From Methanomicrobia archaeon (lineage in GTDB: Archaea > Methanobacteriota_B > Thermococci > Methanofastidiosales > B48-G16), in NCBI GenBank assembly GCA_023133315.1, contig JAGLWR010000026.1, positions 1 to 11,190 on the forward strand: a stretch of 11,190 nucleotides of DNA. Direction: 5' to 3'. The notes under the pieces were generated by a model that was given only the letters and a program-made list of their open reading frames with translations, searched no databases and was not told the DNA's origin. Every line of letters starts with the position of its first letter. The first letter of the stretch is position 1. Position numbers and translations under genes: made by a program. Of this stretch, positions 1 through 5,932 are shown one piece after another.

Positions 1-678
1 CTTCCATTATTCGGATTCAGAAAAATTTTCTTGTTGGCTTTTATACCCTCAATAATAGCAGTATTATTGATATTATTTGTAAAAGAAGAGAAACACGAGC
101 ATTCTCCAAAGCCGAAATCCCTTGAAGTGAGTTTTAAAGCTCTTACACCCCGACTGAAATATTTTATCTGTATCTCCACGATATTTGCGTTAGGAAACTT
201 CGGGTATGCTTTTTTACTGCTTCGGGCGATTAATTTAGGTTTGAGTTCTCATATGGCAATTCTATTATACATAATCTACTATATAGCCTATTCCATTTTT
301 ATAATCCCTGCGGGAATTTTCTCTGACAGAGTAGGAAGAAAACGTGTAATTCTTATAGGATACGGATTATTTGGATTAACGTCTCTTGGTCTTATTTTTG
401 TGTCGAATCTCTCTCAGATCATAGTATTGTTTATCTCTTACGGAATATTTTATGCGATGATCGACGGGGTCCAGAGAGCTTTTATCGTTGATCTTTCTCC
501 TCCATCGTTAAAAGGTACAGCTCTGGGAACTTTTCATGCGTCCGTAGGTTTGGCAGCTTTACCGGGAGGATTTATTGCTGGTCTGCTCTGGGATACGATC
601 AGCCCGGAGACAACATTTATCTTCGGTTTTGTTTTGTCTCTCACAGCTGCAACGTTACTTCTAAATCTTGGAGAATGA
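1..678 (+). CDS. MFS transporter, C-terminal half (5' end outside window)
   Basis: The frame is open from base 1 to a TGA at 676-678, giving 225 residues with no convincing internal start, so the gene begins to the left of the window. The visible part has one hydrophobic segment (about residues 8-27, probably TM6), a charged Lys/Glu/His-rich central loop (28-52), then six more segments near 54-75, 86-107, 115-134, 138-160, 172-198 and 203-222. This is the second half of a 12-helix major facilitator superfamily protein. The loop after the second of these six carries G-I-F-S-D-R-V-G-R-K-R (105-115), a clear match to MFS motif A as repeated in the C-terminal half. It should be a secondary transporter of the cytoplasmic membrane; the substrate cannot be told. 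It ends 47 bases before pyrK, which has its own TATA box, so it is probably a separate transcription unit. Confidence 0.85.
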   Translation, partial: LPLFGFRKIFLLAFIPSIIAVLLILFVKEEKHEHSPKPKSLEVSFKALTPRLKYFICISTIFALGNFGYAFLLLRAINLGLSSHMAILLYIIYYIAYSIFIIPAGIFSDRVGRKRVILIGYGLFGLTSLGLIFVSNLSQIIVLFISYGIFYAMIDGVQRAFIVDLSPPSLKGTALGTFHASVGLAALPGGFIAGLLWDTISPETTFIFGFVLSLTAATLLLNLGE

Positions 679-695
679 AAATCTGGAAAACCAAC

Positions 696-705
696 TTTTA
701 TAAAT
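696..705 (+). promoter_or_regulatory. TATA box for pyrK, leaderless start
   Basis: TTTTATAAAT lies with its centre about 25 bases upstream of the pyrK ATG at 726. This is the archaeal TATA-to-start-site distance, so transcription should begin at or beside the ATG. There is no Shine-Dalgarno sequence in the bases before the ATG, which agrees with a leaderless mRNA. Confidence 0.65.
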
Positions 706-725
706 TCTGATAGATATTTATCTTC

Positions 726-1442
726 ATGAAGATTGCTGAAATAACAGAGATCGTAGAAGAGTGTGAAGATGTAAAAACCTTTTTTGTCGATAAAAGATTC
801 GATGCGAAGCCGGGACAGTTTGCAATGCTCTGGATCCCGGGTGTTAACGAAAAACCGATGTCATTTTCTTACAGAAACGGATTCACGGTGAAAAAAGTAG
901 GAAAATTTACTGAAAAGATGCACGAGCTTTGTGAAGGCGACAAAATAAGGATAAGAGGTCCATACGGGAGTTCTTTTTCTCCTAAAAATGGAAAAATAGA
1001 GATAATTGGGGGTGGAACAGGTTTGTCTCCTTTAAGATTTTTAGCTGAAAATTTGAAGGGTGAAATAAAGATCTTGTTGGGATTCAAAAATAAAAAAGAA
1101 GTTTTCTTTGAAGAAGAGTTTAAAAAATACGGTGAGGTCTTGATATCAACGGATGACGGGAGCTATGGAAAAAGAGGATTCATCACAGAGCATATAGACG
1201 TAGACGCTAACTACTATTATGTGTGCGGGCCAGAAATGATGATGAAAAAATGTTCAGAGATTTTGAAATCGAAAAAAGTGGAGTATTCTCTGGAGAGGTA
1301 TATGAAATGTGGTATGGGACTGTGCGGAAGCTGTGAAGTGGGAGGGTATCTCGTCTGCAGAGATGGGCCCGTTTTTAAAGATCTTCCTGAAGGATTTGGC
1401 GAGTACAAAAGGGATGCAACCGGGAGGAGGATAAAGCTTTGA
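726..1442 (+). CDS. pyrK: Dihydroorotate dehydrogenase electron transfer subunit (PyrK)
   Basis: This 238-residue flavo-iron-sulfur protein passes electrons between the FMN of dihydroorotate dehydrogenase (PyrD) and NAD in de novo pyrimidine synthesis. The N-terminal half is a ferredoxin-reductase FAD-binding barrel, with P-G-Q-F at 29-32 and a K-P-M-S-F-S segment at 43-48 where the flavin-binding motif is expected. The NAD-binding half has G-G-G-T-G-L at 95-100 and C-G-P-E-M-M at 167-172. Near the C-terminus Cys195, Cys200, Cys203 and Cys211 (C-x4-C-x2-C-x7-C, then D-G-P-V-F) form the [2Fe-2S] site typical of archaeal PyrK. The start at 726 is supported by the TATA spacing. No pyrD is adjacent, so the partner must lie elsewhere. 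Related reductases (SudB/NfnA-like, hydrogenase gamma) share the fold, but the C-terminal cysteine spacing and D-G-P-V-F favour PyrK. Confidence 0.88.
   Translation: MKIAEITEIVEECEDVKTFFVDKRFDAKPGQFAMLWIPGVNEKPMSFSYRNGFTVKKVGKFTEKMHELCEGDKIRIRGPYGSSFSPKNGKIEIIGGGTGLSPLRFLAENLKGEIKILLGFKNKKEVFFEEEFKKYGEVLISTDDGSYGKRGFITEHIDVDANYYYVCGPEMMMKKCSEILKSKKVEYSLERYMKCGMGLCGSCEVGGYLVCRDGPVFKDLPEGFGEYKRDATGRRIKL
1422..1430 (+). promoter_or_regulatory. Strong ribosome binding site supporting a TTG start
   Basis: GGGAGGAGG inside the end of pyrK is followed by 8 bases and then TTG at 1439, which overlaps the pyrK TGA as TTGA. The strength and spacing of this site decide for the TTG start of the downstream gene and imply translational coupling to pyrK. 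Confidence 0.75.
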
Positions 1443-2071
1443 TACCTGAAAAAATAATAGATCTCTGGATTTTTCTGTTGTTGCTTCTTTTTTTGGTCTC
1501 GGTTGTACAGGGATTAAAATATCTTTTTGTAAAAATTAAACTGAAAAGAGAGAAACGGGATATAAGAGATAGGCTGCAGAGTGATAGAGTATATCACATT
1601 TTCCAAAGAAAACCTCAGTTACGATTCGATATTTTTTATGACACTACCTTACTACTGAGAATCGCGAACAGAGAATCGTTTTCCGTAAAAGATATTAATC
1701 TGGATATCACGCTTCCGAACGAAAAAATGTCACTCACGATAGACGCACCTCTTGGAAATACTGAGATCCCTTTGAATATAGATATTCCTTCAGGAGAGCT
1801 TGAACTGAATGCAGACTTTACATATATGCACAAGTTCCAGAAGTATTCCGAAAGAATAACTAGACATCTTTCGATAAAAATTCCAAAAAAAGACATATTC
1901 CATAAAAAATCAATTAAAGAAATAAAAAAGGAATACAGGAAACTTGTAAAAAAATATCATCCAGATTTAGCTAAAAATGAAGAAGAGAGAAAATATTTCG
2001 AATCCCAATTAGAAAAGATAAATGAGGAGTACTCACAGCTTCTTAAAAACGGACGTAATATCTCAAAATAA
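1439..2071 (+). CDS. Single-pass membrane protein with C-terminal J-like domain
   Basis: The 210-residue product starts at TTG. Residues 8-25 are a strongly hydrophobic segment (I-D-L-W-I-F then an L/V/F run), followed by a basic, Lys/Arg-rich stretch (32-45), so the N-terminus is probably outside and the bulk cytoplasmic. Residues about 60-147 are rich in alternating hydrophobic residues and look like a small beta domain that I do not recognise. Residues 158-205 resemble J-domain helices II and III: S-I-K-E-I-K-K-E-Y-R-K-L, then the diagnostic H-P-D at 174-176, then an acidic loop and L-E-K-I-N-E-E-Y-S-Q-L. The usual helix I (D-Y-Y-x-x-L-G) is not evident before it. HPD is the motif that stimulates Hsp70 ATPase, so the protein may recruit DnaK to the membrane, though function is inferred only. 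It overlaps pyrK by four bases and is probably cotranscribed with it. Confidence 0.75.
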   Translation: MIPEKIIDLWIFLLLLLFLVSVVQGLKYLFVKIKLKREKRDIRDRLQSDRVYHIFQRKPQLRFDIFYDTTLLLRIANRESFSVKDINLDITLPNEKMSLTIDAPLGNTEIPLNIDIPSGELELNADFTYMHKFQKYSERITRHLSIKIPKKDIFHKKSIKEIKKEYRKLVKKYHPDLAKNEEERKYFESQLEKINEEYSQLLKNGRNISK

Positions 2072-2144
2072 GTTGTACTATTTTCCTAGTAAATTAGAAA
2101 TTGCAAGTGGTTTTTCGGCCAGATTATTTAAGACAATTAAAGAA

Positions 2145-2160
2145 CGAAAGAGTTTTAAAG
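2145..2160 (+). promoter_or_regulatory. Probable BRE and TATA box of the vor-por operon
   Basis: CGAAAG (2145-2150), a purine-rich sequence like a TFB recognition element, directly precedes TTTTAAAG (2153-2160), a TATA-like box. Transcription would start near 2182, leaving a leader of about 40 bases. A second, weaker candidate is ATTATTTAAG at 2123-2132. Unlike pyrK and the helicase, this operon therefore appears to have a leadered mRNA. Confidence 0.5.
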
Positions 2161-2211
2161 ACTAAAAAAGATGTAAGATCGCCTATAGCAATATATTAGA
2201 GATAAAAATAT

Positions 2212-2217
2212 AGGAGG
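2212..2217 (+). promoter_or_regulatory. Ribosome binding site of the first gamma subunit gene
   Basis: AGGAGG is 4 bases from the ATG at 2222 and 7 bases from the in-frame ATG at 2225. The longer spacing is the more usual one and favours the second ATG as the start. Confidence 0.7.
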
Positions 2218-2224
2218 CAAAATG

Positions 2225-2776
2225 ATGATAGAAATAAGATTTCACGGAAGAGGCGGTCAGGGAGCAGTAACGGCTGCGAATATCTTGGCAGAAGCCTGTT
2301 TCAGAGAAGGTAAAGACGTTCAAGCATTTCCCATGTTTGGAGTGGAAAGAAGAGGAGCTCCTGTAACAGCATTTCTCAGAGTCGATGAGAAACCTATAAG
2401 GATAAAATCACAAATTTATAATCCGGATATCGTTGCAGTCCTGGATACTACACTTTTGGAAGCCATTGATGTCACCTCGGGTCTAAAAGAAAATGGGACG
2501 GTAATACTAAATACAGACAGGAAAGTGGAAGAACTTAAAATAAAAGCTAAAAAGATAGCTTTGGTGGATGCTACAAGGATAGCTACAGATCATGGCCTCG
2601 GTAGCAAGGCTGCGCCCATAGTCAATACATCTATTCTTGGTAGTTTTCCGAGAGCCACGGATGTTGTTAAAATAGATTCAGTTATAAATGCGATAAAGGC
2701 AAAATCGCCGGCAAAACATGAAGAAAACGTTGCAGCTGCAAAAGAGGCTTATGAAAAAACGGAGGTGTACGGATGA
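2225..2776 (+). CDS. porG: 2-oxoacid:ferredoxin oxidoreductase gamma subunit, first set
   Basis: This 183-residue protein is the gamma subunit of a four-subunit, oxygen-sensitive 2-oxoacid:ferredoxin oxidoreductase, a cytoplasmic enzyme making acyl-CoA, CO2 and reduced ferredoxin. The hallmark is F-H-G-R-G-G-Q-G-A at 6-14, followed by V-T-A-A. Also typical are G-V-E-R-R-G-A-P-V near residue 40 and the H-G-L-G and P-I-V-N-T segments of the second half. The start was set at the second of two adjacent ATGs because of ribosome-binding-site spacing and because family members begin M-I-E-I-R-F. It overlaps the delta gene as ATGA. It closely resembles the gamma gene of the second set: by hand count 56 of the first 73 residues match and roughly 59% overall. 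In Pyrococcus one gamma gene at the head of the operon serves both VOR and POR, so this copy might do the same. Confidence 0.9.
2761..2767 (+). promoter_or_regulatory. Ribosome binding site of the first delta subunit gene
   Basis: GGAGGTG, a full match to the archaeal anti-Shine-Dalgarno core, lies in the end of the gamma gene 5 bases before the ATG at 2773. Confidence 0.7.
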
Positions 2777-3051
2777 GTGAAAAGATAGTTTTTAAAAACG
2801 CTCATGACATTCCGCCGATGGCGATGTCTTCCGGGACCACGCTTGGCAGCAAAACGGGATCATGGAGGTCCATGAAACCTATTTTTCACAAGGAAAAATG
2901 TATAAAATGTGGGACTTGCTGGAAGTTCTGTCCCAATGGATCTATAAAAAATGGAGAGTATCCTGAGTGGGATTATGATTACTGCAAAGGTTGCGGGATA
3001 TGTGCTGAAGAGTGCCCCGTAAAGTGTATTGAGATGGTGAGGGAAAGGTGA
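2773..3051 (+). CDS. vorD: 2-oxoacid:ferredoxin oxidoreductase delta (ferredoxin) subunit, first set
   Basis: The 92-residue protein is the small ferredoxin-like subunit carrying electrons from the catalytic beta subunit to free ferredoxin. Two classic [4Fe-4S] motifs are visible: Cys43, 46, 49, 53 (C-x2-C-x2-C-x3-C-P) and Cys71, 74, 77, 81 (C-K-G-C-G-I-C then C-P). One further cysteine, Cys85, follows the second motif. An N-terminal segment of about 40 residues includes T-G-S-W-R-S-M-K-P (28-36), the T-G-x-W-R-x-x-K-P signature of PorD/VorD subunits. The first codon overlaps the gamma stop as ATGA, and the stop is four bases before the alpha ATG. Assignment to VOR rather than POR rests on the neighbouring alpha and beta subunits, not on this protein. 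Confidence 0.9.
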   Translation: MSEKIVFKNAHDIPPMAMSSGTTLGSKTGSWRSMKPIFHKEKCIKCGTCWKFCPNGSIKNGEYPEWDYDYCKGCGICAEECPVKCIEMVRER

Positions 3052-3055
3052 TATT

Positions 3056-4219
3056 ATGGTGAAAAAAGTTATCTACGGAAATCATGCTGTTTCTTATGGA
3101 GCGAAAGATGCAAGAGCAGAGGTCATTGCAGCTTATCCTATAACTCCGCAGACACAGGTTGTAGAACTTTTAAGTGAGTTCTGTGCCTCTGGAGAATTAA
3201 ATGCCAAGTTTATCAAGGTAGAATCCGAACATTCGGCTATGGCTGCATGCGTCGGGGCTTCAGCTACCGGTGCAAGAGCTTTTACGGCTACATCATCCCA
3301 TGGACTGGCTTTGATGCACGAGATGCTTCACTGGGCTTCAAATGCGAGACATCCCGTTGTAATGGCAAATATTAATAGAGCAATGGGACCACCGTGGAAT
3401 ATATGGACTGACCAAAACGATTCTATAGCGCAGAGAGATACGGGGTGGCTGCAGTTCTACTGTTCTACGAATCAGGAGGTTTACGACACTACACTCATGG
3501 CTTTTAAAATATGTGAAAACGATAAAGTTTTACTTCCAGGAATGTTGTCTCTGGACGCTTTCGTACTTTCACACACTTCAGAAGTTGTTGATATGCCACC
3601 GCAGGAAGAGATAGACGAGTTTTTACCTCCGTACAATGCCAAATATAAATTGGATTTAGAGGACCCGAGAGCTTTCGGTAGTTTGATGTTCCCTGACTGG
3701 TATTATGAACTGAAGTATCACCAGCAAACTTCGATGGAAGAAGCTTTGAAAGTTGTAGAGAAGGTAGGCAAGGAGTTTGGAGATCGTTTTGGAAGACATT
3801 ATGGTCTCGTTGAAGAGTACAGGATAGAAGATGCTGAGATTATTCTGGTGGTCTCGGGGACGATCGCTCAGACATCTAAGGAAGCTGTAGATGTTTTAAG
3901 AAAAGAAGGAATGAAGGTAGGCCTGGTAAGAATGAGAACATTCAGACCATTTCCTAAAGAAAAAATCAGAAAGATTGCATCAAAGGTAAATAAAATCATA
4001 GTTATTGACAGAAGCATTTCCTTCGGAAGCGAAGGAGCTTTCTTCACAGAGACAAAAGCCTGTCTATATAACGAAAAAGATAGACCTGAGATATGGGGTG
4101 TCATTATAGGATTGGGAGGTAGGGACGTAACTGTTGAGGATATAACGAAGATAGCAAAAAAAGGTAAAGACGGGAAATTTAAAATAAATGAGATTAACTG
4201 GTGGGGTGTTAAATTATGA
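3056..4219 (+). CDS. vorA: 2-oxoacid:ferredoxin oxidoreductase alpha subunit, VOR type
   Basis: This 387-residue alpha subunit supplies the pyrimidine-side thiamine pyrophosphate and substrate contacts of the alpha-beta catalytic pair. Y-P-I-T-P-Q-T (27-33) and V-E-S-E-H-S-A-M (55-62) are the conserved active-site segments, and Q-R-D-T-G-W-L-Q-F-Y (126-135) is a family signature. The C-terminal half has F-R-P-F-P and G-L-G-G-R-D-V. The stretch N-R-A-M-G-P-P-W-N-I-W (107-117) and the H-E-M-L-H-W-A-S region resemble, from memory, Pyrococcus VorA (2-ketoisovalerate) more than PorA, which has A-P-I-N-I-W there. The substrate would then be branched-chain 2-oxoacids from Val, Leu and Ile. It starts at ATG 3056, with AGGTG (3046-3050) 5 bases upstream, and overlaps the beta gene as ATGA. 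Family membership is secure; the substrate is moderately sure. Confidence 0.9.
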   Translation: MVKKVIYGNHAVSYGAKDARAEVIAAYPITPQTQVVELLSEFCASGELNAKFIKVESEHSAMAACVGASATGARAFTATSSHGLALMHEMLHWASNARHPVVMANINRAMGPPWNIWTDQNDSIAQRDTGWLQFYCSTNQEVYDTTLMAFKICENDKVLLPGMLSLDAFVLSHTSEVVDMPPQEEIDEFLPPYNAKYKLDLEDPRAFGSLMFPDWYYELKYHQQTSMEEALKVVEKVGKEFGDRFGRHYGLVEEYRIEDAEIILVVSGTIAQTSKEAVDVLRKEGMKVGLVRMRTFRPFPKEKIRKIASKVNKIIVIDRSISFGSEGAFFTETKACLYNEKDRPEIWGVIIGLGGRDVTVEDITKIAKKGKDGKFKINEINWWGVKL

Positions 4220-5091
4220 AACTCACAATACCTGAAGAAGAGTTAATGTACGAAGGTACGGTGGACTGTCAGGGATGTGGAGCCTCACTTGCAATGAGAT
4301 ACGCATTGAAAGCACTGGGGAAAAAGACTTTTGTTGTAATTCCTGCGTGCTGCTGGAGTATTATAGCAGGTCCATTTCCATACTCCTCACTACAGGTGCC
4401 GTTATACCACACTGCGTTTGAGACGGCTGCTATTGTTTCCTCAGGAATAAAAGCAGGTTTAGAGATGAAAGGTATAGACGCCACTGTGATGGCATGGGCT
4501 GGAGACGGAGGAACTTTTGATATAGGGATCCAGGCTCTAAGCGGCGTGGCAGAGAGAAACGATGACATACTATATGTCTGCTATGATAATGAAGCGTATA
4601 TGAATACGGGTATCCAGAGATCTTCAGCAACGCCTTTCAAAGCATGGACAACGACAACTCCAAGAAAATATCCAAAGGCAAGACCTAAGAAAGATATAGA
4701 CGAGATACTGGTGGCTCACGAAGTACCGTATGTGGCTACTGCCAGTGTTTCGTACCCTGAGGATTTTATAAAAAAATTGCAAAAAGCTAAAGAGATAAAA
4801 GGTACAAGGTTTATTCATGTACTGGCGCCGTGTCCCACAGGGTGGAGATCTCTTCCTGAGCACACGATAAAACTGGCAAGACTTGCAGTCCAGACATGTA
4901 TCTTCCCGATTTACGAAGTTGAAAACGGAAAATACAAAATAAATATAAAACCTAAAAATCCAAAACCTGTAGATGAGTATTTAAAGTTACAGGGAAGATT
5001 TAGACACCTGACAGAAAAGGATATTAAAGACATCCAGGAAATTACTATTAAAAAATGGAAAAAATTATTAAGAAAAGAGGAATTCTCTTAA
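4216..5091 (+). CDS. vorB: 2-oxoacid:ferredoxin oxidoreductase beta subunit, VOR type
   Basis: The 291-residue beta subunit binds thiamine pyrophosphate and the proximal [4Fe-4S] cluster. The TPP motif runs from G-D-G-G-T-F-D (96-102) to D-N-E-A-Y-M-N-T-G (124-132). Cluster ligands are expected at Cys18 and Cys21 (C-Q-G-C-G), Cys46 and Cys206 (C-P-T-G-W); the 25-residue step from Cys21 to Cys46 matches the usual spacing. Cys45 adjoins Cys46 (P-A-C-C-W-S), giving the C-C pair that I recall in Pyrococcus VorB, whereas PorB proteins have G-C-L/M-E-V. The middle segment lacks the G-E-D-K-P-K-K seen in the second set's beta subunit. The start overlaps the alpha stop as ATGA, with GGTG (4205-4208) 7 bases before it. 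The next gene begins after only 15 bases, so the two sets are one operon. Confidence 0.9.
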   Translation: MKLTIPEEELMYEGTVDCQGCGASLAMRYALKALGKKTFVVIPACCWSIIAGPFPYSSLQVPLYHTAFETAAIVSSGIKAGLEMKGIDATVMAWAGDGGTFDIGIQALSGVAERNDDILYVCYDNEAYMNTGIQRSSATPFKAWTTTTPRKYPKARPKKDIDEILVAHEVPYVATASVSYPEDFIKKLQKAKEIKGTRFIHVLAPCPTGWRSLPEHTIKLARLAVQTCIFPIYEVENGKYKINIKPKNPKPVDEYLKLQGRFRHLTEKDIKDIQEITIKKWKKLLRKEEFS

Positions 5092-5106
5092 AATGGAGTG
5101 AATACT

Positions 5107-5667
5107 ATGGAAGAAGAATTGTATGAAGTAAGGTTTCATGGAAGGGGCGGCCAGGGCGCAGTGACAGCAGCCACCATACTGGCAGACGCAGCATTTCGTG
5201 AAGGTAAAGACGTTCAAGCATTTCCTATATTCGGAGTAGAAAGGAGAGGGGCTCCAGTTGCGGCATTTATGCGAATGGATGCAAAACCTATAGATATCAA
5301 AACGCAGATTTATGAACCTGATTCTATTGTAGTACTTGACTCGACATTGTTGGAAGTTGTGGACGTAGCAAAAGGTCTTAAGGAAAATGGCAAAATAATA
5401 ATCAACTCTTCAAAAAATGCGAGTGAATTCGATTTTGGTAAAGCGAAAGTTTATACCATAGATGCTACTGCAATAGCCGTAAAACATGGTCTCGGGACCA
5501 AAACGAATCCGATAGTGAATACCGCCATACTGGGCGCGTACTCGAAAGCTGTTGGCAACGTAAGCATAGAAGCTATTGAAGAAGCGATCAATGAAAAAGC
5601 TCCCAGAAAAAAAGAGGAGAACAAGAAAGCTGCTAGAGAAGCATATGAGAAAATAAGAGGGGGATAA
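5107..5667 (+). CDS. porG: 2-oxoacid:ferredoxin oxidoreductase gamma subunit, second set
   Basis: This 186-residue gamma subunit begins the second complete set and carries the same [13 protein letters not shown] signature and G-V-E-R-R-G-A-P-V segment as the first copy. I placed the start at ATG 5107 because GGAG (5095-5098) is 8 bases upstream; the in-frame GTG at 5098 would overlap that site. It follows the VOR-type beta gene by 15 bases and precedes the delta gene by one base. Similarity to the first gamma gene is highest over the first 73 residues and includes an exact 26-base DNA match (5200-5225 with 2306-2331). This suggests duplication of a once-shared gamma subunit, or later gene conversion. 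It may be interchangeable with the first copy in the two complexes. Confidence 0.9.
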   Translation: MEEELYEVRFHGRGGQGAVTAATILADAAFREGKDVQAFPIFGVERRGAPVAAFMRMDAKPIDIKTQIYEPDSIVVLDSTLLEVVDVAKGLKENGKIIINSSKNASEFDFGKAKVYTIDATAIAVKHGLGTKTNPIVNTAILGAYSKAVGNVSIEAIEEAINEKAPRKKEENKKAAREAYEKIRGG

Positions 5668-5668
5668 A

Positions 5669-5932
5669 ATGGTAAAAATAACTATTGGGGCTATAAATAA
5701 AGTGCCCGGCAGTTCGAAAAATTACAAAACTGGAGATTGGAGAACTCTAAAGCCGGTAATAGATATGGAGAAATGTAAAAAATGCTGGATATGCTACAAA
5801 TTCTGTCCAGAAGGATGCATCAAAAAAACGGATGATGGACCAGAAACAGATTATGACTATTGCAAGGGGTGCGGCATATGTGCATATGAATGCCCCTTTA
5901 AGGCAATCGAGATGGTAATGGAGGAGAGATAA
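5669..5932 (+). CDS. porD: Pyruvate:ferredoxin oxidoreductase delta (ferredoxin) subunit
   Basis: The 87-residue protein is the 2[4Fe-4S] electron-transfer subunit of the second complex. Cluster cysteines are Cys36, 39, 42, 46 and Cys65, 68, 71, 75, each ending in C-P. One spare cysteine, Cys50, follows the first motif (C-P-E-G-C), while in the first-set paralogue the spare one follows the second motif. The PorD-type segment T-G-D-W-R-T-L-K-P lies at 21-29. A G-rich site (GAGGGGGAT, 5657-5665) precedes the ATG at 5669, and the stop abuts the alpha start. POR identity is inferred from its neighbours. Confidence 0.9.
   Translation: MVKITIGAINKVPGSSKNYKTGDWRTLKPVIDMEKCKKCWICYKFCPEGCIKKTDDGPETDYDYCKGCGICAYECPFKAIEMVMEER

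Larger units (their letters stand above)
2072..2224 (+). other. Intergenic region before the oxidoreductase operon
   Basis: About 150 non-coding bases separate the J-like protein gene from the eight-gene operon. The first part holds only short T runs (for example 2111-2115) that could end the upstream transcript weakly. The second part holds the operon promoter and a leader of about 40 bases with a ribosome binding site. I see no stable hairpin, riboswitch or small gene. Confidence 0.6.

Noticed and set aside
726..1442. SudB/NfnA-type or hydrogenase gamma reductase instead of PyrK
   Set aside because: The fold is shared, but the C-x4-C-x2-C-x7-C cluster followed by D-G-P-V-F and the 238-residue length are those of archaeal PyrK, and no partner subunit of the other complexes is adjacent.
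2072..2224. Riboswitch or small RNA in the operon leader
   Set aside because: No convincing paired stems or known aptamer pattern could be found by eye; the sequence is plain AT-rich promoter and leader.
4269..4568. Minus-strand open frame of 99 codons inside vorB, and similar frames at 7211-7519 and 10689-10943
   Set aside because: They lie wholly within well-supported genes, have no recognisable domain or ribosome binding site, and read like complements of conserved coding sequence.
2225..5091. Calling the first oxidoreductase set POR and the second VOR
   Set aside because: The first set shares Y-P-I-T-P-Q-T with many PorA proteins, but the G-P-P-W region of alpha and the C-C pair of beta fit VOR better, and the second set matches methanogen and Pyrococcus POR traits. 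Gene order also agrees with vor then por. This rests on recalled sequences and remains open.
5098..5667. GTG at 5098 as start of the second gamma gene
   Set aside because: The only ribosome-binding-like sequence (GGAG, 5095-5098) would overlap this GTG; it is well placed for the ATG at 5107, and the family N-terminus fits the shorter form.
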